Assembly (NCBI RefSeq): GCF_001921865.1
Contig: NZ_MSCT01000018.1
Span: 186,001-250,000, forward strand
Reading direction: 5' to 3'
Source: Pseudomonas chlororaphis
GTDB taxonomy: Bacteria > Pseudomonadota > Gammaproteobacteria > Pseudomonadales > Pseudomonadaceae
Length of the DNA stretch: 64,000 nt
Shown: in pieces, positions 17,537-26,500 of the stretch
Layout: each line of letters starts with the position of its first letter
How positions within the stretch are numbered: position 1 is the stretch's first letter
Program-made: the position numbers and the translations under genes
Notes under the pieces: generated by a model
The model's database searches: none
Seen by the model: the letters and a program-made list of their open reading frames with translations, nothing else
Told to the model about the DNA's origin: nothing

Positions 17537-20500
17537 TACACCGCCTCCATTTCGTCGAGCAACAGTTCCAGCGCGCTCAGGTCGGCGTTCTGCGCCTGGC
17601 CCGGGGCCTGTTGCAACTGGCTGACGAACAGCCCCAGGGTTGGAAATTCGAACGCCATCTGCACACTGACCTGGCGCCCAAGCTTGAGCTGGACTCGAGA
17701 GACCATCGCGGTTACCAACAAGGAATGCCCACCTAATTCAAAGAAGTTATCGTTCATGCCCACTTGCTCGACCTCGAGCACCTCGGCCCAGATCGCCGCG
17801 ACCTGTTGCTCAAGCTCGCTCTGTGGCGCGATATAGGCCTGCTGCAACAGGCTGGCGTCGGCCTTGGGCAAGGCCTTGCGGTCCAGCTTGCCGTTGGGGC
17901 TCAACGGCAGGGCCTCAAGGAACAGCAGATGAGCCGGCAGCATGTAGTCCGGCAGCACCACCTTGAGCGCCGTCTTCAACTGCTCGCGCAACGACGCCTG
18001 GTCGTCCAGGCTGTCGGCCGCCACGCCCTGGGCCGCGACCACGTAGGCCACCAGTTGCGGACCACCGGCCGCTTCCTGGGCCAGCACCACCGCTTCGCGC
18101 ACCTGGGGCTGTTCCAGCAGGCGGGCTTCGATCTCGCCCATTTCGATACGGAAACCACGGATCTTCACCTGATGGTCGATACGCCCGGCGTACTCGATCA
18201 CGCCTTCGGCGTCGTAACGCGCCAGGTCGCCGGAGCGGTACAGGCGTCCACCGTCCTGGCTGAACGGGTCGGGAATGAAGCGCTCCGCCGTCAGCCCTGG
18301 ACGGTTGTGGTAACCCCGGGCCAGCAGCTCGCCGCCGATCATCAGCTCGCCCGTGGCGCCCTGGAGGGTCAGGTTGCCGCTGCTGTCCAGCAGGTAGATC
18401 GAACGACCCGGCAGCCCTTTGCCCAGGGGAATCTGGCTGGGCAGGGCAACGCCGTCCTGCAGGTAAGCGCTGCAATCATGGGCGGTGACACTCACCGTGG
18501 CCTCGGTGGGGCCGTAGGTATTGAGCAGGCAAGCGTGCTTCAGGCCAGCCTTTTTCCACGCGGCCACACCTTCCGCCGCCATGGCCTCGCCACCCAGGTT
18601 GAGCTGGCGCAGGCGCCCGAAGTCCCGCGGTTCGCGGGTGGCGTAGTCCTTGCCGAGCATGAACCAGTAGGCGGTGCTCAAGTCGACGATGCTGATGCCC
18701 TGCTCGATCAGTTCGCGGTAGAAGGTCTCGCTGTCCCACAGCTCCTTGCCACGGATCACCACCGAGGCGCCGCAGATCAGCGCCGGGTACAACTGCTCGA
18801 CGAAGGCGTCGAAGTTGAAGGTGGAGAATTGCAGGCCGCGGTCCTCGGCGGTCATCTTGAAATAATCCCGCGAGACCTGGGCGTGCTGGCTCAAGGCGCT
18901 GTGGCTGATGTCCACGCCCTTGGGCCGGCCGGTGGAGCCGGAGGTGTACATCACGTAAGCCAGGCTCTGCGCGCTGCTGCGCTCGGGCGGATTGCCCAGG
19001 GCGTAGCCGTCCAGGCCATCCTGGTCCAGGCACAGGTGCGGCACCTCGACGCCAGCCTGCAAGCGTTCGAGCAACGGGGCCTGGGTCAGCAATAGCTGGA
19101 TGCCGCTGTCCTGCATCATGTAGTGCAGGCGGTCCTGGGGGTATTCCGGGTCCAGCGGCACATAGGCGCCGCCGGCCTTGAGCACCGCCAGCAGGCCAAC
19201 AATCATGTCCAGCCCGCGCTCCACGGCGATACCGACCCGCACATCCGGGCCGATGCCCAGCTCGATCAGCTTGTGCGCCAACTGGTTGGCCCGCTGGTTG
19301 AACTGCCGGTAGCTCAGTTGCTGGCCATCGCACAGCAGCGCCACGGCATCCGGGGTGCGCTGGGCCTGGGCCTCGATCAATTGCTGGATGCACTGCGGCG
19401 CCAGACCCCGCGCCGGGGTACGGCTGCGCTGTTCCTCGATCAGTCGCTGCTCGGCGGTACCGATCAGCGACAGCTCGCCGAGGCTGCTCAGCGGGCTCGC
19501 CACCATGCCCATCAGCAAGTGCTCCAGGTAGCCGGCCAGTTGCTGGACGCTCGCCTGGGCAAAATGCTCGCGGGCATAGCTGTAGTCGAAGGACAGGGTC
19601 TGTCCCAGGTAGACCGACAGGGTCAGCGGGTAGTTGGTCTGCTCGTGGTTGGCCGCCACGCCGAAGCTCAATTGCGCGGGGGCGCCTTGTGCCAGGGCCT
19701 CGGACACCGGGTAGTTCTCGAACACCAGGATGTTGTCGAACAGGGCTTCGCCGCCCAGGCCGGCCCAGCGCTGCACGTCGTACAGCGGCGTGTGCTCGAA
19801 GTCGCGCAAGGCCAGGTTGCGGGCCTGCACCGCTTGCAGCCAGTCGCTGGCCGGCATGTCCGGACGTGGCGCCGCCACCACCGGCAGGGTGTTGATAAAC
19901 AGGCCGATCTGCTGCTCCACGCCCTTGAGCTCCGCGGGACGACCGGAGACCGTGGCGCCGAACGCCACTGTGTCCTGCCCGGTGTAGCGTTGCAGCAGCA
20001 ACAGCCAGGCCGCCTGCACCAGGGTGTTGACCGTGACTTTCTGCTGGCGGGCGAACTCGCTCAAGCGTTGCGTCTGCGCCTCGTCCAGCTGTTGCTGATA
20101 AGCCCCGTAGCCTTGGCCCGTACTGCCCTGCCCAGCATGGCTGATGGCCTGGGCCAGGCGCGTCGGCTCGTCCAGGTCGGCCAATTGCTGCTTCCAGAAG
20201 GTTTCGCTGACCTGGGCGTCCTGGCGTTGCAGCCAGGCGATGTAGTCGCGATAGCGCCCAGGCGCCGACCCCGCCAGTTGCCCCGCATAGCGTTGCAGGA
20301 CTTCGCCGAGCAGCCGCGAGTTGCTCCAGCCGTCCATCAGGATGTGGTGGTTGGTGTAGATCAGGTGGTAACGCTGCTCGTCGAGCCGCACCAGGGTCAG
20401 GCGCAGCAACGGCGCCGTCGCCAGATCGAAACCGCGTTGGCGTTCCTGTTCGGCCAGGGCCTCCAGGTCCTGGACCGGCGATGCCGCAGCACGCCAGTCA

Positions 20501-23500
20501 TGCTCGACGAAATCCAGGGCGATGCGCTTGTGCACCACTTGGATCGGCGCTGGCAGTTCGCCCTGCCAGAGGAAGCCGCTGCGCAGGATGTCGTGGCTGT
20601 CGATGGCCGCCTGCCAGGCCTGGCGGAAACGCTCGGGATCGAGGCCGCTCACGTCCACCCGCAGTTGGTTGATGTAGTCGCCGCCCTGTTGCTCGTACAG
20701 GGTGTGGAACAGCATGCCCTGCTGCATCGGCGACAGCGGGTAGAGGTCTTCGACCTGGGCCAGGGCCACCGGCAGGCGATCCAGCTGCTGCTGGCTGAGG
20801 CCGGCCAGGGGGAAGTCCGACGGCGTGGCGCCGCGATGCTCGGGCTGGCTGCAATGCTCGATCAACGCCTTGAGTTCGCGGGCGTAGTCGTCCGCCAGGC
20901 GCTGGATGGTCGCAGCGTCGAACATTGCCTGGCTGAAAGTCCAACCCAGTTTCAATTGGCCGCCATAGACCTGGCCATTGATGCTCAACCAGTTGCCCAG
21001 CGGGGCCTGGGCGCCTTGATCGGCGCCCTTGGCTTCCGCGGAGGGGGCGAACCAGGCATCCGGCTCGTCGAAGCTACCGTCGAACTGGCCCAGGTAGTTG
21101 AAGGTGATGCGCGGCACGGCCAAGGCCGCCAGGGTTTGTTGCGCGCTCTGGTCACCCAGGTAACGCAAGGCGCCAAAGCCGATGCCCTTGTTCGGCACCG
21201 CGCGCAGTTGCTCCTTGATCTGCTTGATCGAATCGGCCAGGGCCGCCTGCGGTGTCAGCTTCACCGGGAATACGCTGGTGAACCAACCCACGGTGCGGCT
21301 CAGGTCGATGCTGTCGAACAGCTCTTCGCGGCCGTGGCCTTCCAGTTGCACCAGGGCGCTGGCTTCGCCGGTCCAGCGGGTGATGACCCGGGCCAGGGCG
21401 GTGAGCAACAGGTCGTTGATCTGGGTGCGGTAGGCCGCCGGGGCGTCCTGCAACAGGCGCTGGGTATAGCTTGGGTCCAGCTCGGTGCTGACACTCAGGG
21501 CATCCTTGATCAACACCTGATCCGTTGCCCGGTCGCAGGGCAGGCTCGACTCGACGCCCTGCAGCTGCACCTGCCAGTAACCCAGCTCCTGCTGCAACGC
21601 CGTGCTACCGGCATAGGCCTGCAACTGCCCGGCCCAAGCCTGGGAAGAACTGGTCTTGGCCGGCAGCTTGATGGCTTGCCCGGCAGCCTGCAGTACCAGG
21701 GCCTGATGCAGATCCTCCAGCAGGACCCGCCAGGACACGCCGTCCACCACCAGGTGATGGATCGCCAGGAACAGGCGCTGGCTGCCATCCGGCAAGGTGC
21801 AGAGCACGGCACGCAACAACGGGCCCTGTTGCAGGTCGAGGCTGCGTTGCGCTTGTTCGCATAGCGCCGACAACGAATCCTCGGTGGCGTTATCCGCCAG
21901 CCACAGCACGGCATCGGCTTGCAACGCCGCCAACGGCGCCGCGACCACCTGCCCCGCCGGCGCATAAGTCGCGGTCCAATCGCCGGCTTCTTCGACGAAA
22001 TTCAAGCGCAGGCCGTCGTGATGTTCGAGCAGGGCTTGCAGGCCCTGCTGCAGTGCCTGGGCACTCAGAGGTTTCAGCGGCTTGAGCAGCACCGACTGGT
22101 TCCAGTGATGGCGCTCCGGCACCGGGGTATCGAAGAACCATTGCTGGATCGGCAGCAGCGCCATGGCACCGCGCACCGGGCCCTGGTCGATCTGCAAACC
22201 GCCCTCGCCCTGCTCCGCCACCGTCGCCAGGCCTTGCACCGTCTGGTGCTGGAACAGGTCTTTGGGGGTGAAACGAATACCGGCCTGACGGGCGCGACTG
22301 ACCACCTGGATCGAGATGATCGAGTCGCCGCCCAGCTCGAAGAAGTTGTCGGTGACGCCCACTTGTTCCAGCTTCAGCACATCGGCCCAAATGGCCGCGA
22401 TCTGTTGTTCCAGTTCGTTCTGCGGCGCCACATAGGTCTGCTGCATCAGCTGTGCATCGACTTTCGGCAACGACTTGCGGTCCAGCTTGCCGTTCGGCGT
22501 CAGCGGCAAGGCTTCGAGGAACAGCAGGTAGGTCGGCACCATGTAGTCCGGCAGGTTCTCCCGCAGGCGCGCCTTGATGCTCTCGCGCAGTTGCGCCTGA
22601 CGCTCGGCGCTGTGCGCCACGTCGGCATCCACCGGCACGATATAACCCACCAGCTGCTGGCCGCTCGGCCCTGGCTGGGCGATCACCGCCACTTCCAGCA
22701 CCGGGTCCTGTTCCAGCAAGCGCGCTTCGATCTCGCCCAGCTCGATACGGAAGCCGCGCACCTTGACCTGATGATCGACGCGGCCGACGTATTCCACCAA
22801 GCCGTCGGTGCGGTAGCGGGTCAGGTCGCCGCTGCGGTACAGCCGCGCGCCGCTGGTGCTGTAAGGGTCGGGGATAAACCGCTCGGCGGTCAGCCCCGGA
22901 CGATCCAGGTAACCGCGGGCCACGCCCAGGCCGCCCAGGTACAGTTCACCGGCCACACCCACTGGCAACAGATTGAGGTTGGCATCGGCCACGTAGGCGC
23001 TGCGATTGCCGACGATATTGCCGATCGGCGCGTAGGCTGCATCGCACGGATCGCCGGCACGGGCTTTCCAGATCAACGGGGTAACCACGGTTTCGGTCGG
23101 CCCGTAGCCGTTGAAGATGTACTTCGGCCGCAGCACGCGCCAAGCCAGGTCGTAGCTGGCTTGCGGCACCGCATCACCGCCGAAGCAGTACACGCGCACC
23201 GCCGGTGGGTTGCCGTCGCGTTCGGCGTGCACCGCCAGTTGTTGCAGATAAACCGGTGGGAACACGCCAACCGTCACCCCATAGCGATGCATCTGCTCGT
23301 AGGTGAATTCCGGCGACCACAGGCTGTCGTCGCGGATCAGCACGCTGGCGCCGTAGATCAGCGGGTGCATCCAGCCTTCGTGGGAGCCGTCGAAGGCGAA
23401 GGACATAAAGTGCAGTTCGCAATCCGCCGGGCTCATCTCGTAGCGTTCGCCGGTGGCCAAACTGTGCATGGCCAGCGGACCGTGGGACACCGCCACGCCC

Positions 23501-26500
23501 TTGGGCAAGCCGGTGGAACCGGAGGTGTAGATCACATAGGCGAGGTTTTCCTCGGCCAGATCCACCTGCGGGCTGGTCGTCGGGTAAGCCGCGAAATCGG
23601 TCGCGCCTTGCACCGACAAGGTCGGCAGGCCATCAGGAATCGGCAAGCGATCCAGCAGATGATCCTGGGTCAGCAGCAGCCAGGCGCCGCTGTCCTGCAT
23701 CATGTAGCGCAGGCGGTCCTGCGGGTACTCGATATCCAGCGGCACATACACTCCGCCCGCCTTGAGCACGGCAATGAAGGCCACCATGATTTCCGCGCAA
23801 CGCGGCATGGCGATGGCTACTCGAACTTCCGGGCCGACGCCCAGCTCAATCAGCTTGTGCGCCAGTTGGTTGGCTTGAATATCCAGCTCGCGATAGCTCA
23901 GGCGCTGCTCGGCGAAGAACACCGCCGGCGCGTCCGGGGCCTTGGCCGCCTGATCGGCGAACAGTTGATGGACAAAACGGTGAGTCGGATAGACCACACC
24001 GGTGTGGTCCCAGTCATGACGAATGCGGCGCTGCTCGTCCCGGCCCAGCATCGGCAGCTCGCCCAGCGCTTGCTGCGGTTCGAGCATGCCTTGCAGCAGG
24101 TTGCGCCAATGCTCGGCAAGGCTCTCGACGGTGGAGACCTCGAACAGCTCGCCGGCATAGATGAACGAGGCGTTGATCCCGGCGTCGGTCTCCAGGGTTT
24201 CCAGGGTCAGGTCGAATTGCGCGGTACCGCCCTGCAAGACCATTTCCTCGGCGCGCAGCCCTGGCAGGCTGGCACCGTCGGTGTTTTCCCCGGCAATGCT
24301 CAGGTGGTTGTACATCACCTGGAACAGCGGGTTCTGGTCCAGCGCGCGCTGGGGCTTGAGGGCATCCACCAGACGGTCGAACGGCAAATCCTGATGGGCC
24401 TGGGCGGCCAGCGCCGTGGCCTTGACCTGACGCAGCAACTGCCCCACCGCCAGGCTCGGCGCCAGCTCGACGCGCATCACCAGGGTGTTGACGAAGAAGC
24501 CCATCACCCCTTCCATTTCCTGGTGGCGACGGTTGCTCACCGGCACGCCGATACGGATGTCCGGCTGATCGGAATAACGGTGCAGCAACAGCGCGAACGA
24601 GCCGAGAAACAGCTGGAACAGGGTCATGTCATGGTCCCGCGCCAGACGCCGCAGCCCTTGCTCCAGGTCCGCCGGCAGGCGCACGCCCAGGCGTTCCTGG
24701 CGATGGCTCACCAGGGCCTGGCGCGGATGGTCCACCGGCAGCTCCAGCACCGGGTGCTCCAGCCCCAGCTGCTCGCGCCAGTAATCCAGCTGGCGCTGCT
24801 GCTCGCCCTGCTCCAGCCAGTTGCGGTGCCAGCTGGCATAGTCGGCGTACTGCACGCTCAACGGCTCGAACTGCGGCGCCTGCCCGTGGATAAAGCCGCG
24901 GTAGAGGGCGACGAACTCCCGGGCCAGCACGCTCATGGACGCGCCGTCGGAAATGATGTGGTGCAGGGTCACCACCAGCAGGCAGTCCTGCTCGGCAATC
25001 TGCAACACCCGGGCCCGGCACAGCGGGCCGCGCTCCAGGTCGAACAACACCTGGGTTTCCTCCAGGGCCTTGGCCTCGACCGCCTCGCGGGGCAGGCCCG
25101 GCGCCAGGCGCTCCCAGGCCAGGGTAATGGCGCCCTGGGGTTGGACCACCTGACACAGGTTGTCCTGGTGCTGGGTGAAGACGGTGCGGAACGCTTCATG
25201 GCGCTGAGCCAGGGCGTCGAGGCTGTGCTGCAGCGCCTGTCGATCCAGCACGCCCTGGAGCCGGACCACGATCGGCGTGTGGTAAGCGGTGCTCTGTGGG
25301 TGCATCTGCCAGAACAGCCATTGCCGCTGCTGGGCATGGGAAGCCGGCAACGGCGCATCGCGCCCCGCCGCCTCGATCACCGACAGCGAGCCTTCGCCGA
25401 CACAGGCCTGCACCTGCTCGACGAATTCATCCAGGCGCGCCGTCTCGAACAGCAGCCGCAACGGCACATCCGCCGCCACCAGGCGCCGGACCCGGGACAC
25501 GATCTGGGTGGCCAGCAGCGAATGCCCGCCCAAGGCGAAGAAGTTGTCGCCGAGGCCCACGCGCTCGACCTTGAGCACGTCCTGCCAGATGGCCGCGACG
25601 CCCTGCTGCAACTCGCTGACCGGGGCCACGTAGACCGCGACCGGCGCCTGCTGCTGCACCGACGGCAAGGCCCGCAGGTCGAGCTTGCCGTTGGCGGTCA
25701 ACGGCATGCCTTCCAGCGCCACGAAATGCATCGGCAGCATGTAGTCCGGCAACGCCAGCGCCAGTTGCCGGCGGATGTCCTGCCAGGCCGCTTCCGGCTC
25801 CAGGGCCTTGGCCAGCACCACATAAGCCGCCACTTGCGGCTCGTCGGCCACGCTGACCACCTGGGCCACCGCGTCCTCGACCTGCGGCAACTGCTTGAGC
25901 GCCGCGGTGATTTCCCCCAGCTCGATGCGGTAGCCGCGCACCTTCACCTGATGGTCGATGCGCCCCAGGTAATCGACGAGCCCGTCTTCGAGGTAGCGTG
26001 CCAGGTCGCCGGTGCGGTACAGCCGCTGGCCGTCGCCGCTGAAGGGGTCCGGGACAAAACGCTCGGCGGTCAACGCCGCGCGTCGGTGGTAGCCGCGCGC
26101 CAGGCCGGCGCCGCCCAGGTACAACTCGGCCGGGGTGCCCGGCGCCACCGGTTGCAGCGAGGCATCCAGCACCCGCGCGCGGACGTTGGCCAGGGGCTGG
26201 CCCAGGGGCACCACGGCCAGGGCCTGATCCGCGCTGCCGGCGGCCATGGTCAGGGCGCCGACCGTGGTTTCCGTCGGGCCGTAGTGGTTGAACACCGCGC
26301 ACTGCGGCGCCAGGGCAGCGATCTTGCGCACCAGCGCCGCCGGGCAGGCCTCGCCGCCCAGCACCAGGCACTGGCGCGGCAGGGAACGGGCCGGCTCTAC
26401 GCCGCTCAGCAGCGCCTGCAAATGCGACGGGACGATCTTCAACACATCGATTTCCCGGGTGTGCAGGTAGGCCCCGAAGGCCTCGGCATCCAGCCCGGTA

